A DNA stretch of 64,000 nucleotides from Cellulomonas sp. WB94 (GCF_003115775.1 NZ_QEES01000004.1:1-64000); one strand, 5' to 3'; positions 1 through 9,028 are shown, counted from the stretch's first letter. The notes: generated by a model from the sequence alone, not told the origin. Numbers and translations: made by a program.

Positions 1-1350
1 CAGCTCGCCGCCCGACGCGCCCTTGCCGAGCGGCCGGGCGGGCGCTCCTGCGTGCGGGACGAGGAGCATCTCGACCCGGTCGAGGCCGTGCGGTCCGGGT
101 GCGTCCGCAGGCGCGACCTCGACCTTGAGCTGCGCGCCTGCCATGGCAAGCCCCGTCAGCTCGGCGGAGACGGTGGCGCCCAGCGCCTCTGCCGCCTCGG
201 CGCGAGCCAGGGAGACACGTGCTCCCGCATCGTCGATCCGCGCCGTCAGCGCATCGCGCTCGTCGGCGAGCGCAGCCAGTCGCTCGTCGCCGCCGTCGAG
301 CTCGAGCAGTCGCCGCCCGGACGCGTCGGCCCACGCCAGGACCTCGGCGACATCGGCGCCGTAGCTGCGCGTGAGCGAGGTCAGCTCGGCTCGCCGCCGT
401 TGTGCCGTCTCGAGTCGCACAGGGTCGGCGGCAAGGTCCTGCAGGTAGCCGGAGAGCTCGATCGCGGCATCGGCCAGGAGGTATCCCGCCTCGGCCACAC
501 GCGTCGCGAGCGCCGCCAGCGAGGCATCGTGCGCACCGGCCTGCTCGAGCATCCGGCGAGCCTGCTCGACGGCGGAGCCCGCAGCCAGGGCTTCCGGGAC
601 GTCGGAGCCGTCGTCACCGACGAGGGCAGCGTGCGCGCCGCTCGCCGCCGTGCGCAGGTCCTCGGCGTACGAGAGCCGTTCGATCTCCGCGGCCAGGGTG
701 ATGTCCTCGCCCGGTTGAGGGTCGACCCGCTCGACCTCGGCGATGCCGAGGCGCAACAGCTCGGCCTCGCGAGCCCGGTCCTGTGCGCGGTCGGTGAGGG
801 TGGCGAGCTCGGCCATGACGGCCTGCCGCCGGGTCCAGACGTCCCGGTACTCGGCCAGGACCAGACCGTGCGCGCTGCCCGCGAAGGCGTCGAGCGCCTC
901 GCGCTGTCGTGAGGGCGACCGCAGCCGGGCCTGGTCGGCCTGGCCATGGACCGTCACGAGGTCGTCGGCGAGCTCGGCCAGCACGCCCTGGGGCACGGAC
1001 CGGCCGCCCAGGTGTGCGCGTGAGCGCCCGGGGCCGTCCGCCGTAGCCACACCGACGGTCCGCACGATGACCAGGCCGCCGTCGTCGTCGAGCTGTGCAC
1101 CGGCTTCAGAGGCCCGCGCCAGCACCGGGGAGCCTGCGGGAACCAGGACCCGGCCCTCGACGGCCGCGGCAGCGGCGCCGGTCCGAACCGTGGTGGGGTC
1201 GGCCTTCCCACCGAGCAGGAGGTTGAGGCCGGTGAGCACCATGGTCTTGCCCGCGCCCGTCTCGCCCGTCAGCACGGTGAGACCGGGGCCGAGCGTGACG
1301 TGCGCACGACCGATCACGCCCAGGTTCTCGATGCGGATCTCTTCGAGCAC
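1..1350 (-). CDS. recN: DNA repair protein RecN (3' end beyond window)
   Basis: SMC-like ATPase of double-strand-break repair. The reading begins LEEIRIENLGVIGRAHV and then shows the Walker A motif LTGETGAGKTMV near residue 30. The middle part is Ala/Glu-rich and fits a coiled coil. The last visible residues, GKGASGGEL, are the start of the C-terminal ABC signature (SGGE), so about 450 of the roughly 570 residues usual for the family are present. The GTG start has GGGAGG just upstream and lies one base after the nadK stop, so the two are translationally coupled. It is last in the chain tlyA-nadK-recN, a common actinobacterial order. Confidence 0.95.
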   Translation of the reverse strand, partial: MLEEIRIENLGVIGRAHVTLGPGLTVLTGETGAGKTMVLTGLNLLLGGKADPTTVRTGAAAAAVEGRVLVPAGSPVLARASEAGAQLDDDGGLVIVRTVGVATADGPGRSRAHLGGRSVPQGVLAELADDLVTVHGQADQARLRSPSRQREALDAFAGSAHGLVLAEYRDVWTRRQAVMAELATLTDRAQDRAREAELLRLGIAEVERVDPQPGEDITLAAEIERLSYAEDLRTAASGAHAALVGDDGSDVPEALAAGSAVEQARRMLEQAGAHDASLAALATRVAEAGYLLADAAIELSGYLQDLAADPVRLETAQRRRAELTSLTRSYGADVAEVLAWADASGRRLLELDGGDERLAALADERDALTARIDDAGARVSLARAEAAEALGATVSAELTGLAMAGAQLKVEVAPADAPGPHGLDRVEMLLVPHAGAPARPLGKGASGGEL

Positions 1351-1351
1351 C

Positions 1352-2248
1352 TCAGACCTCCCGCACGACGGCACGCCCGTTGGACCGTCCGGACGATGCG
1401 CCGCGACCACGCCAGCCGTCCACCGGCAGCTGGAACTTGAGCACCAGGCGATCGGCGAACGGTGCCCGGGTGAGCCGCGCAAGGCGCACCGGCACGTCGC
1501 TGCGCCGAACCTCGACGCGCGACCCGATCGGCACGTCCACCCTGCGACGTCCGTCGCAGATGAGCACGCCGTTCGCAGGTGACCGCGCCACGACCTCGAG
1601 AGCCAGGACGCTCGACGGCCCGACCACCAGCGGTCGCGCGAACAGGGCATGGGCGGCGACCGGCACGAGGATCATCCCGTCGACATCCGGCCAGACGACG
1701 GGTCCACCCGCCGAGAACGCGTGAGCGGTCGAGCCGGTGGACGTGGCCACGACGATGCCGTCGCACCCGAACGTCGACAGCGGCCGGCCGTCCACCTCGA
1801 GCGCGACCTCCACCATGCGCGCCGCGTCGCCCTTCTCGAGCGTGACCTCGTTGAGCGCCCAGCCGACCACGGGGGTGTCGGCACCGGGCAGCAGGACCCG
1901 GACGTCAAGAGTCCCGCGCTCCTCGACCTCGTAGTCACCGTCCGCGAGGCGCTGCACGGCCTCGCCGATGTCTTCGCGCTCGCTCTCCGCGAGGAATCCG
2001 ACGTGGCCCAGGTTCACGCCGAGCAGCGGCACGCCGAGACCTCGTGTCAGCTCGGCGGCTCGCAGGATCGTGCCGTCGCCCCCGAGCACGATGGCCAGCT
2101 CGAGCTCTCCGACGTTCTCGGCTCGACTGTCGTCCGTGGCGAGGACGGGCGTGAACCCGGCACCGTCGAGCGCCTTGACCGCTTCTGCCGTCGCCGCGAC
2201 CGCCTCTTCGCGACCGCTGTGGGTCACCACGAGCACACGTCGACTCAT
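1352..2248 (-). CDS. nadK: NAD kinase
   Basis: Phosphorylates NAD to NADP in the cytoplasm. The 298-residue protein shows the family's LGGDGTIL motif near residue 65, ALNEVTL, the conserved GCDGIVVATSTGSTAHAFS segment, and a C-terminal beta-sandwich region. I chose the ATG at 2248 (MSRRVLVVTHSG) because it overlaps the tlyA stop as ATGA; an upstream in-frame start would run into tlyA. The stop is one base from the recN start. Known family members use ATP or polyphosphate; the sequence does not tell which. Confidence 0.96.
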   Translation of the reverse strand: MSRRVLVVTHSGREEAVAATAEAVKALDGAGFTPVLATDDSRAENVGELELAIVLGGDGTILRAAELTRGLGVPLLGVNLGHVGFLAESEREDIGEAVQRLADGDYEVEERGTLDVRVLLPGADTPVVGWALNEVTLEKGDAARMVEVALEVDGRPLSTFGCDGIVVATSTGSTAHAFSAGGPVVWPDVDGMILVPVAAHALFARPLVVGPSSVLALEVVARSPANGVLICDGRRRVDVPIGSRVEVRRSDVPVRLARLTRAPFADRLVLKFQLPVDGWRGRGASSGRSNGRAVVREV

Positions 2249-3063
2249 GACGAGCCTCCTTCCGTGCTCAGGACGACAGTGTCGATGCGGGACCGCAGCA
2301 TCTCCTCGGAGTCGGTCGTGACCCCGCGACGCAACCACAGGAAGTACTCGATGTTGCCGCTCGGCCCCGGCAACGGGCTCGCGACGACGCCCGCCACGAC
2401 CAGTCCGAGACCGATCGCTGCGCGGGCGACGGTCAGGACCGCCTCGGCCCGCAGTCGCGCGTCTCGCACCACCCCGCCCGACCCGAGGCGCGCGCGACCC
2501 ACCTCGAACTGGGGCTTCACCATGACGACGAGATCCGCCTCGGGAGCCGCGACCGCGACGAGCGCCGGCAGGACGAGCGACAGCGAGATGAACGACAGGT
2601 CGGCGACGATGAGCCCCGGGGCGGGGTCCACGTCACCCGCTTGCAGGTAGCGCACGTTGACGCCCTCGCGCACGTCCACGCGCGGGTCAGCCCGGAGCGC
2701 CGCGACGAGCTGCCCGTGCCCGACGTCGACCGCGACGACCCGTGCCGCGCCCCGCCGGAGCAGAACGTCAGTGAATCCCCCGGTGCTCGCCCCGGCGTCG
2801 AGACACACCCGGCCGATGACGACCGGACCGTCGACCCCCCACGCGTCCAGCGCGCCGGCCAGCTTGTGCCCCGCGCGTGACGCGTAGCCGGGGTCGTCGT
2901 CGGTCGTCACGGTGACGCTCTGCTCCGCCGCGAGCGGGGTCGCGCTGCGCTGGGCCGGGGTTCCGTCGACGGCGACCCGCCCCGCGGCGATGAGCTCGCC
3001 GGCATGCCGTCGCGAGCGTGCGAGTCCGCGCCGAACGAGCTCGATGTCGAGTCGTGTCGTCAC
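2245..3063 (-). CDS. tlyA: 16S/23S rRNA 2'-O-methyltransferase TlyA (hemolysin A family)
   Basis: Length 272 residues. An N-terminal S4 RNA-binding domain (about residues 3-60, RLDIELVRRGLARSRRHAGE) is followed by an FtsJ-like Rossmann methyltransferase with the SAM-binding segment CLDAGASTGGFTDVLL. Family members 2'-O-methylate cytidines in 16S and 23S rRNA, and loss gives capreomycin resistance in mycobacteria (family knowledge). The start is GTG, with GAGGG in the tail of the preceding small gene serving as ribosome binding site. The stop overlaps the nadK start. Confidence 0.95.
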   Translation of the reverse strand: MTTRLDIELVRRGLARSRRHAGELIAAGRVAVDGTPAQRSATPLAAEQSVTVTTDDDPGYASRAGHKLAGALDAWGVDGPVVIGRVCLDAGASTGGFTDVLLRRGAARVVAVDVGHGQLVAALRADPRVDVREGVNVRYLQAGDVDPAPGLIVADLSFISLSLVLPALVAVAAPEADLVVMVKPQFEVGRARLGSGGVVRDARLRAEAVLTVARAAIGLGLVVAGVVASPLPGPSGNIEYFLWLRRGVTTDSEEMLRSRIDTVVLSTEGGSS

Positions 3064-3069
3064 GTGGTC

Positions 3070-3276
3070 TCAGCCCTCAGTGTCCGCGAGCCGGTCCTGG
3101 AGGGCCGCATGCACCGCATCGAAGACGGCCACGTGCTGCGCCAGCGGGGCGCCGTCGAGCGTCGCGAGCCGCGTCAGCGCCTCGTCGACAGCGTCGTCGC
3201 CGGTGGCGGAGCGGTCGTGGAGGGGAGTCACTGCGGTCGCGTTGCCGTCCCGCGCGTTCTCGTCCGAACCGTTCAC
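3070..3276 (-). CDS. Small acidic protein between HAD phosphatase and tlyA
   Basis: Protein of 68 residues, predicted cytoplasmic, with no recognised domain. The N-terminal 30 residues are polar and look disordered; the C-terminal half (DEALTRLATLDGAPLAQHVA) looks like a pair of amphipathic helices. It starts with GTG behind a good ribosome binding site (AGGAAGG) and ends six bases before the tlyA start, whose binding site lies in its 3' end. As I recall, a gene of similar size sits at the same place in mycobacteria (Rv1693), which argues that it is real. Function unknown; a partner of TlyA is only a guess. Confidence 0.75.
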   Translation of the reverse strand: MNGSDENARDGNATAVTPLHDRSATGDDAVDEALTRLATLDGAPLAQHVAVFDAVHAALQDRLADTEG

Positions 3277-3382
3277 CGGCGTCCTTCCTGCGTCTGGATG
3301 TCCACGTGGGAGCCGCCGCGAACACGTCGGTCAACCACGGGCCAGTCTCGAGCGCGCGTCTGCCGCGCGGCTCACGCTCACG

Positions 3383-4438
3383 CTACCCGGCGGCGCCGAC
3401 GAAACCGTCGCTGTCCACACCGAGCTCGGGTACGGAGTCGGCGTCGAGGGTCTCGCCCGCGTCGACGGCGGACCAGGCCGCGGCGCACGCCGCCCGGATC
3501 ACGTCGACACGAGCCTCGACACCGGTGCCATGTGATCGCGACAGCTCGAGGCGCCCGCCGACGACCCGTGCACCCGCGTCACGGCACGTCCACCAGCCCT
3601 CGGCAGCGCGGACAGGCTCCGGATGCGCGACGAGCAGCGACCGAAGGTCGGCGCCGATGAAGTGCGGACGCTCGGCCGGGATGGCGAGCACGTCATCGCG
3701 AGCCGTGCTCACCCCTGTCAGGACGTGCAGACCCGGATACTCGCCCGCGCGCGCGCCGGCCAGGTCGGTGTCGAGCCGATCACCGATCACGAGCGGAGTA
3801 CTCCCGCCGACGCGCTCGATCGCCATCCGGTACATGGCAGGCGACGGCTTCCCCGCGCTGTCGGGCACGACGCCCGTCGCCGACTGCACGGCCAGGACCA
3901 GCGAACCGTTGCCAGGCGCGAAACCCCGCGCCGTCGGCAGGCTCCGGTCGAGGTTGCTGGCGACGTGCCAGGCGCCACGCTCGATCGCGTAGGCGGCCTC
4001 CGCCAGCTGAGCCCAACCGACCTCGGGCGCGAAACCCTGCACGACGGCTTCCGGCTCGTCGTCAGCGGAATCCACGACTGTGAGCCCCACCGCACGCACC
4101 GCTGTCCGAAGTCCCGCTCCCCCGACGACGAGCACCTTCGCGCCGCGCGCGAGTCGCGTCGTGAGCACCTGTGCCGCGGCCTGGGCCGCCGTCATGACCT
4201 CCGACGGCTCGGCGGGGATCCCGAGCTCCGTCAGCTGACCGGCGACCGACTCGGGCTCGCGCGAAGCGTTGTTCGTGACGAACACGAGCCGCATGCCGCG
4301 GGCCCGCGCCTGCGCCAAGCCGTCCGCTGCCCCGTCGATCGGCTTGTGACCGAGATACGTCACCCCGTCGAGGTCGACGAGGGCGACGTCATACCGGTCG
4401 GCCAGGGGGATGTCGCTGCCGAGCAGCCCCGCTGTCAC
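3383..4438 (-). CDS. HAD-superfamily hydrolase, NagD-like
   Basis: Predicted phosphatase of 351 residues. Motif I is VALVDLDGVTYLG near residue 20, motif II is FVTNNAS, and a late GDRLDTDLAGA segment carries the Mg-binding acidic residues. The layout matches the NagD/4-nitrophenylphosphatase group (HAD class IIA). The C-terminus is longer than usual by some 70 residues (WWTCRDAGARVVGGRL onward). I chose the GTG at 4438 because GTGA overlaps the stop of the upstream gene and GGGAGGA precedes it; an ATG exists 15 bases further upstream. Substrate unknown. Confidence 0.88.
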   Translation of the reverse strand: MTAGLLGSDIPLADRYDVALVDLDGVTYLGHKPIDGAADGLAQARARGMRLVFVTNNASREPESVAGQLTELGIPAEPSEVMTAAQAAAQVLTTRLARGAKVLVVGGAGLRTAVRAVGLTVVDSADDEPEAVVQGFAPEVGWAQLAEAAYAIERGAWHVASNLDRSLPTARGFAPGNGSLVLAVQSATGVVPDSAGKPSPAMYRMAIERVGGSTPLVIGDRLDTDLAGARAGEYPGLHVLTGVSTARDDVLAIPAERPHFIGADLRSLLVAHPEPVRAAEGWWTCRDAGARVVGGRLELSRSHGTGVEARVDVIRAACAAAWSAVDAGETLDADSVPELGVDSDGFVGAAG

Positions 4439-6984
4439 GCCTCGTCCTCCCAAGGGCTCTCCGTCGCTGCGGAGCCATCGACGGGCGTGCCGTTCCCGTC
4501 GCCGACGGCGGCCTCGCCCAGGTCCTGCGGCTCGTCGGCCGGGACCGCGCGCTCCTGCTCGGCGACGTTGTCCCCGTCCGCCTCGACGTCGTCGGCGTCG
4601 TCCCGGACCTGGTCAGCCTGCTGGCCGGACTCGTCCTCGAGATCGAAGGCGACAATGTCGTCCTCGTCGTCCGCGACGTCCCCCGCCGCCTGCGCAAGCT
4701 GGTCCGGCGAGAACGCCGCGAGCTCGGCGGCAGCGGCGTCGGGACGCCCGGCAGCCTCGAGGGCCGTGGCGCGAGCCTGGGCGACACGAGCCGCAACGGC
4801 ACCGGTCGCGGCCCGGACAGCGGGCGAGGCGAGGACAGCCACAGCTGCCTCAGGCTCACCGAGGTCGAGACGGGCCCCGCTGACGACCATGGCCAGCTCG
4901 ATCTGGACGTCCGCCGGCAGCTCGGCTGCCTCCGGGCTGTCCGCCAGAGCGAGAGCGCGCTCGGGCCTGCCCAGCCCACGCTCGCAGTCGGCCATGACGG
5001 CCAGGTGCTCGGATGACCCGTTGAGCCGGCGAACTGTCCGCAGCTCCCGCAAGGCCTCGGCGAAGCGTCCCGTGCGGTACGCGGCGAGACCGGCGGCCTC
5101 GCGCACCACGTCGACCCGCCCGGCCCTCTGGACAGCGGCCTGGGCATGCTCGTACGCGAGCTCAGGCTCGGTGTCGAGCAACCGGCCCGCCATCACGAGG
5201 TGCAGCCCGACGTTCTCGGCGTTCTCCTTGCTCAGGGTGCGCAACCTCGCGCGAACGTCACGGTCCAGGTCCGAGAACAGCACGTCCTCAGGGATCTCAG
5301 GAGCGGGAACTCGATCCGGCTGCGGCGGACGGCTCGCCCGGACGTCGTCGCGCGCTGGGCGATCCTCTCGCGTCTGACGCTCGTCACGCGCAGGAGGTTC
5401 GTCACGCGATCCACCGAACGATGCGGCACGCTCGGGGCGCTCACCGGACCTCGCCGGGGGCCGCTCGCTGCTGCGTGGCGCGTACGTGCGCTCGCCGCGG
5501 TCGCCTTCCGGGCGTCGAGCTGGTCCGGTTCCGCGATCTGCACGGTCGCCGCTCGCGGGACGGTACGGACGGTCCCCCGACGGCCGACGGTCGCTGGCCG
5601 GCGGCCGGCGGTCGTTCGTCGCCGGACGCCCGGAGCGATCCGGACGGTCGTTGTCCGAGCGACGGTCCGTGGTCGCGGGCCGATCGCTCGTCACGGGTCG
5701 CTCCGGCCGGTCACCGAACGGACGACGCTCACCAGTCGCCGGACGGAACCGCCGGTCACCCGAGGCGGGGCGCTCGCTGCGGTCACCGAAGGAACGACGC
5801 TCACCACTGTCTGGACGACCCGAACGCTCCGGCCGGTCACCGAACGGACGACGCTCACCAGTCGCCGGACGGAACGGCCGGTCACCCGAGGCGGGACGCT
5901 CGCTGCGGTCACCGAAGGAACGACGCTCACCACTGTCCGGACGGGCCGGTCGATCCGGCCGGTCACCGAACGGACGACGCTCACCAGTCGCCGGACGGAA
6001 CGGACGGTCACCGGAGGCGGGACGGAACGGACGGTCACCGGAGGCGGGACGGAACGGACGGTCACCGGAGGCGGGACGGAACGGACGGTCACCGGAGGCG
6101 GGACGGAACGGACGGTCACCCGACGCCGGGCGCTCGCCGCGGTCCCCAAAGGAACGACGCTCACCAGCGTCCGGACGACCCGAACGATCCGGCCGGTCAC
6201 CGAACGGACGACGCTCACCAGTCGCAGGACGGAACGGACGGTCACCCGACGCGGGACGGAACGGACGGTCACCCGACGCCGGGCGCTCGCCGCGGTCCCC
6301 AAAGGAACGACGCTCACCAGCGTCCGGACGACCCGAACGATCCGGCCGGTCACCGAACGGGCGACGCTCACCAGTCGCAGGACGGAACGGACGGTCACCC
6401 GACGCGGGACGGAACGGACGGTCACCCGACGCCGGGCGCTCGCCGCGGTCCCCGAAGGAACGACGCTCACCACTGTCCGGACGACCCGAACGATCGCCGA
6501 AGGTCCGACGCTCGCCACTACCGGCGCGATCGGGTCGATCTCCGAACGACCGGGCGCCATTGGCCGGCCGATCTGACCGGCCCTGGTAGCCGGAAGGAGC
6601 AGCCGCTCCACGCGACTGCGAGGCGGGGCGCCGGTTGGCGTCGCCACCGGAACGGCCTGCCGAGCGGTCATCCCAGCGCGAGCTCGACTGCGGCGCGTCG
6701 CCGGAACGAGCCGACGAGCGGGGCGCGCCCGATCCGGAAGCGCGAGAATCCTGCGACGGCCGCTCGGTTCGTGGCGCGAACGTGCGCTCGCCTGTCTGGC
6801 CCGCAGCGGCGGAGCGACCCGGAGCCGCATCGCGCGACGGCCGAGAGCTGGACCCGGCAACACGGCGCGGACGCACCCCGCCACTGCTCGCACCTGCGCG
6901 GTCTCGTCCCACTGGTCCGCGACCCGTACCGAACCGTCCTGCGCCACTGTTGGCCGGGCGCGATCCTTGGCCGTCACTGTTCAT
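4435..6984 (-). CDS. Large disordered-repeat protein with C-terminal TPR-like domain
   Basis: Length 849 residues. Roughly residues 1-560 are low-complexity and rich in Arg, Gly, Asp, Pro and Ser, built from repeats such as RPASGDRPF, RPATGERRPFGDRP and GERRSFGDR. The C-terminal part (from about PEIPEDVLFSDLDRDVRARL) is helical, with paired helices like LAYEHAQAAVQRAGR and FAEALRELRTVRRLNG that resemble tetratricopeptide repeats, and ends in an acidic tail. The ATG at 6984 has AGGGGA upstream; an ATG at 7002 has no binding site. RG-rich repeats often bind RNA or form condensates, which is inference here. The position matches a TPR-like gene before the HAD phosphatase in other actinobacteria, usually much shorter. 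The insertion sequence starts only about 75 bp upstream. Confidence 0.85.
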   Translation of the reverse strand: MNSDGQGSRPANSGAGRFGTGRGPVGRDRAGASSGGVRPRRVAGSSSRPSRDAAPGRSAAAGQTGERTFAPRTERPSQDSRASGSGAPRSSARSGDAPQSSSRWDDRSAGRSGGDANRRPASQSRGAAAPSGYQGRSDRPANGARSFGDRPDRAGSGERRTFGDRSGRPDSGERRSFGDRGERPASGDRPFRPASGDRPFRPATGERRPFGDRPDRSGRPDAGERRSFGDRGERPASGDRPFRPASGDRPFRPATGERRPFGDRPDRSGRPDAGERRSFGDRGERPASGDRPFRPASGDRPFRPASGDRPFRPASGDRPFRPASGDRPFRPATGERRPFGDRPDRPARPDSGERRSFGDRSERPASGDRPFRPATGERRPFGDRPERSGRPDSGERRSFGDRSERPASGDRRFRPATGERRPFGDRPERPVTSDRPATTDRRSDNDRPDRSGRPATNDRRPPASDRRPSGDRPYRPASGDRADRGTGPARRPEGDRGERTYAPRSSERPPARSGERPERAASFGGSRDEPPARDERQTREDRPARDDVRASRPPQPDRVPAPEIPEDVLFSDLDRDVRARLRTLSKENAENVGLHLVMAGRLLDTEPELAYEHAQAAVQRAGRVDVVREAAGLAAYRTGRFAEALRELRTVRRLNGSSEHLAVMADCERGLGRPERALALADSPEAAELPADVQIELAMVVSGARLDLGEPEAAVAVLASPAVRAATGAVAARVAQARATALEAAGRPDAAAAELAAFSPDQLAQAAGDVADDEDDIVAFDLEDESGQQADQVRDDADDVEADGDNVAEQERAVPADEPQDLGEAAVGDGNGTPVDGSAATESPWEDEA
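5700..6560. repeat. Coding tandem repeats, 9-residue and longer units
   Basis: In-frame tandem array inside the disordered-repeat gene. The shortest unit is 27 bp, encoding PFRPASGDR. At about 5995-6120 four to five nearly identical copies follow each other. A larger compound unit (RPATGERRPFGDRPDRSGRP followed by GERRSFGDRGERPASGDRP) recurs at about 5710-5890, 5890-6000, 6130-6290 and 6300-6470. All units are multiples of three bases, so copy-number change would keep the frame. Confidence 0.9.
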
Positions 6985-7057
6985 CTGAAGAGATCCCCTC
7001 ATCGTTCTGCAACCTCTATGGTCTCATCCCTGCGCCGCGGTGTGCGCCGGGCTCCAC

Positions 7058-8802
7058 CCAGACCTGACTCGTGCCACGTTCGGTCCTCGAGGGTGGGCGC
7101 GGGTCGCTGACCTGCTGTTTCGTTGTGCGCTCGGGTGCGATGTGGTCACTAAGAACCTCGTCGTGCAAGCCTTCGGGGGTGGTCTCGCGGTTCGTGCGCA
7201 AGGTCCGCACCGCTTCGGGAGCGGTCGCGGTCCAGATCGTCACGCGCCGGGGCCGGCAGGTCGAACAGGTCGAGCACGTCGGGTCAGCGCATAGCGATGC
7301 CGAGCTCGCGTTGCTGCTGGCCGTAGCGCGTGAGCGGCTGTCCCCAGGCCAAGACGCCCTGGACCTCGGGGACCTGTTGGTGGTCCCGGCGCGGATGGAC
7401 GACGTCGCGGACTGGACCGCCGAACCGGAACTGCTCCTGCAGCCGGCGACGCCGGCGGCCGGTGGGCGTCCTGCGGCCGTCGCCGCAGGTGGGCGGGTCG
7501 TGGGGACCTCCGCGGACCTGTTGTGGAAGGTCCTGACCAGCGAATACACCCGGCTGGGGTTCGACGTCCTGGGCGATGACGGGTTCCGGGCGATGGTCCT
7601 GGCACGGATCGTGGAGCCGACCTCCAAGGCCGAGGTCGTCCGCGTCCTGGACGAACTCGACGCACCGGCGGTCAGCCTGCGCACGTTGTTCCGGTCGCTG
7701 GCCCGGTGCCAGGCCCAGGACTACCGCGACACGTTGGCCAGGGCCGCGTGGGCGCACTCGGTCCGCACCACCGGGACATCGGTCCTGATCTTGTACGACG
7801 TGACGACGCTGCACTTCGAGCGGCCGGACGAGGACGAGCTGCGCAGGGTCGGGATGAGCAAGGAGCACCGCGTGGACCCCCAGGTTCAGGTCGGGCTGCT
7901 GGTCGACCCGGGCGGGTTCCCGCTCGAGGTGCACCTGTTCGAGGGCAGCAAGGCCGAGACGACCACTCTGATCCCCGTACTGACCGCGTTCGGCAAGCGG
8001 CACGACGTCACGGACCTGGTCGTCGTCGCCGACGCCGGGATGCTCTCGGCGGGCAACCTGAACGCCCTGGAGGACGCCGGGTTCTGCTTCATCGTCGGCT
8101 CGCGGATCACCCGGGCCCCCTACGACCTGGCCGATCACTTCGAACGGCACGGCAACTACTTCACCGACGGGCAGGTCCTGGAATCGACCCGGGACATGGG
8201 CACCGGCAAGGCGGCCCGGGCCCGGCGGGTGGTCTACCAGTGGAAGTTCGCCCGCGAGCAGCACGACAACAAGGCCATCAACGCGATGATCGACCGGGCC
8301 GAGAAGATCGCCGACGGCCGCGCCCCGTTGAAGAAGGCCCGGTTCCTCAAGATCACCGGAGCCACCAAGGAACTCGACCAGGCCACCATCGACCGGGCCC
8401 GCCAGTTGGCGGGCCTCAAGGGCTACGTCACCAACCTGCCGACCGCCACGATGGACGGCGCGGCGGTCATCGCGGCCTACCACGACCTATGGCACGTCGA
8501 GCAGTCGTTCCGCATGACCAAGTCCGACCTACGAGCCCGGCCCGTGTTCCACCACCAACGCGACGCCATCGAAGCCCACCTGACGGTGGTGTTCGCCGCC
8601 CTGGCCGTCGCCCGCCATCTGCAAGACCTCACCGGCATGAGCATCAAGAAGATCGTCCAGGCCCTGCGCACCGCACGCTCAGCAACCATCGAGATCAACG
8701 GCCAACGCCTCACCCTCGACCCCGACCTCACCGAGACCGCCCGCGCCATCCTCAACCGACTCGAAACCGGTCACTAAGGCAAGTGGCACGAGTCGGGCCA
8801 GA
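7058..8802 (+). mobile_element. IS1634-family insertion sequence with 5-bp target duplication
   Basis: The element proper is 7063-8797 (1735 bp). Its ends are inverted repeats of 15 bp with one mismatch: the left end reads CCTGACTCGTGCCAC and the right end, reverse-complemented, CCCGACTCGTGCCAC. Directly outside both ends lies CCAGA (7058-7062 and 8798-8802), a 5-bp target duplication. It carries one intact transposase gene. It sits between the 5S rRNA terminator and the repeat/TPR gene, in the opposite orientation to both. Confidence 0.9.
7179..8777 (+). CDS. IS1634-family transposase
   Basis: DDE transposase of 532 residues, apparently intact. Candidate catalytic residues are the Asp in ILYDVTTLHFE, the Asp in VVVADAGMLSAGNL and the Glu in YHDLWHVEQSFRMTKSDL; the last segment is typical of IS4/IS1634-type enzymes. 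The N-terminus VSRFVRKVRTASGAVAVQIV and EHVGSAHSDAELALLL match the usual start of this family, so I prefer the GTG at 7179; ATG at 7140 and a start at 7071 are possible but add unrelated residues. The stop is 20 bases inside the right end of the element. Confidence 0.92.
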   Translation: MVSRFVRKVRTASGAVAVQIVTRRGRQVEQVEHVGSAHSDAELALLLAVARERLSPGQDALDLGDLLVVPARMDDVADWTAEPELLLQPATPAAGGRPAAVAAGGRVVGTSADLLWKVLTSEYTRLGFDVLGDDGFRAMVLARIVEPTSKAEVVRVLDELDAPAVSLRTLFRSLARCQAQDYRDTLARAAWAHSVRTTGTSVLILYDVTTLHFERPDEDELRRVGMSKEHRVDPQVQVGLLVDPGGFPLEVHLFEGSKAETTTLIPVLTAFGKRHDVTDLVVVADAGMLSAGNLNALEDAGFCFIVGSRITRAPYDLADHFERHGNYFTDGQVLESTRDMGTGKAARARRVVYQWKFAREQHDNKAINAMIDRAEKIADGRAPLKKARFLKITGATKELDQATIDRARQLAGLKGYVTNLPTATMDGAAVIAAYHDLWHVEQSFRMTKSDLRARPVFHHQRDAIEAHLTVVFAALAVARHLQDLTGMSIKKIVQALRTARSATIEINGQRLTLDPDLTETARAILNRLETGH

Positions 8803-8980
8803 ACCGGCCCTCGCGGCGTGGCCTCCCCGCATGGATCCACCTGCGGCTGTGCCGAGCCGACGCGGCCGCCCAAACGGTCCTGCCGCACAGACATCTCACC
8901 TCGGCAATACCAGGGCCAAGAATCAACACCGCATCGCAATTGGCGCCCCGGATGGGGCGCGATTGACCCAGCGGGGTTGG
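8803..8980. other. Non-coding remnant between IS and rRNA terminator
   Basis: No convincing gene. Contains a small hairpin (GCGCCCC/GGGGCGC, 8943-8960) that could add to termination of the rRNA operon. It is probably the old rRNA-to-TPR-gene intergenic region, pushed apart by the insertion sequence. Confidence 0.6.
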
Positions 8981-8986
8981 ACAAAC

Positions 8987-9020
8987 AGAAAGAGCCACCC
9001 CTTGCGGGGTGGCTCTTTCT
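8987..9020 (-). terminator. Rho-independent terminator of the rRNA operon
   Basis: Perfect 15-bp stem (AGAAAGAGCCACCCC / GGGGTGGCTCTTTCT) with a 4-base loop, lying about 10 bases after the 5S rRNA 3' end. On the minus strand it is followed by GTTTGTCC, a short T-rich stretch. Confidence 0.9.
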
Positions 9021-9028
9021 GAATGATG

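Noticed and set aside
5700-6560. CRISPR-like regular repeats
   Set aside because: The units are contiguous and in frame with a protein; there are no unique spacers and no cas genes. The same applies to 41462-41630.
5146-7067. Long open frames of 367-548 codons on the plus strand and a 428-codon second frame on the minus strand across the repeat region
   Set aside because: They are by-products of the repeated GC-rich coding sequence; they have no conserved domains, and the minus-strand frame with the TPR-like end and a ribosome binding site is the real gene.
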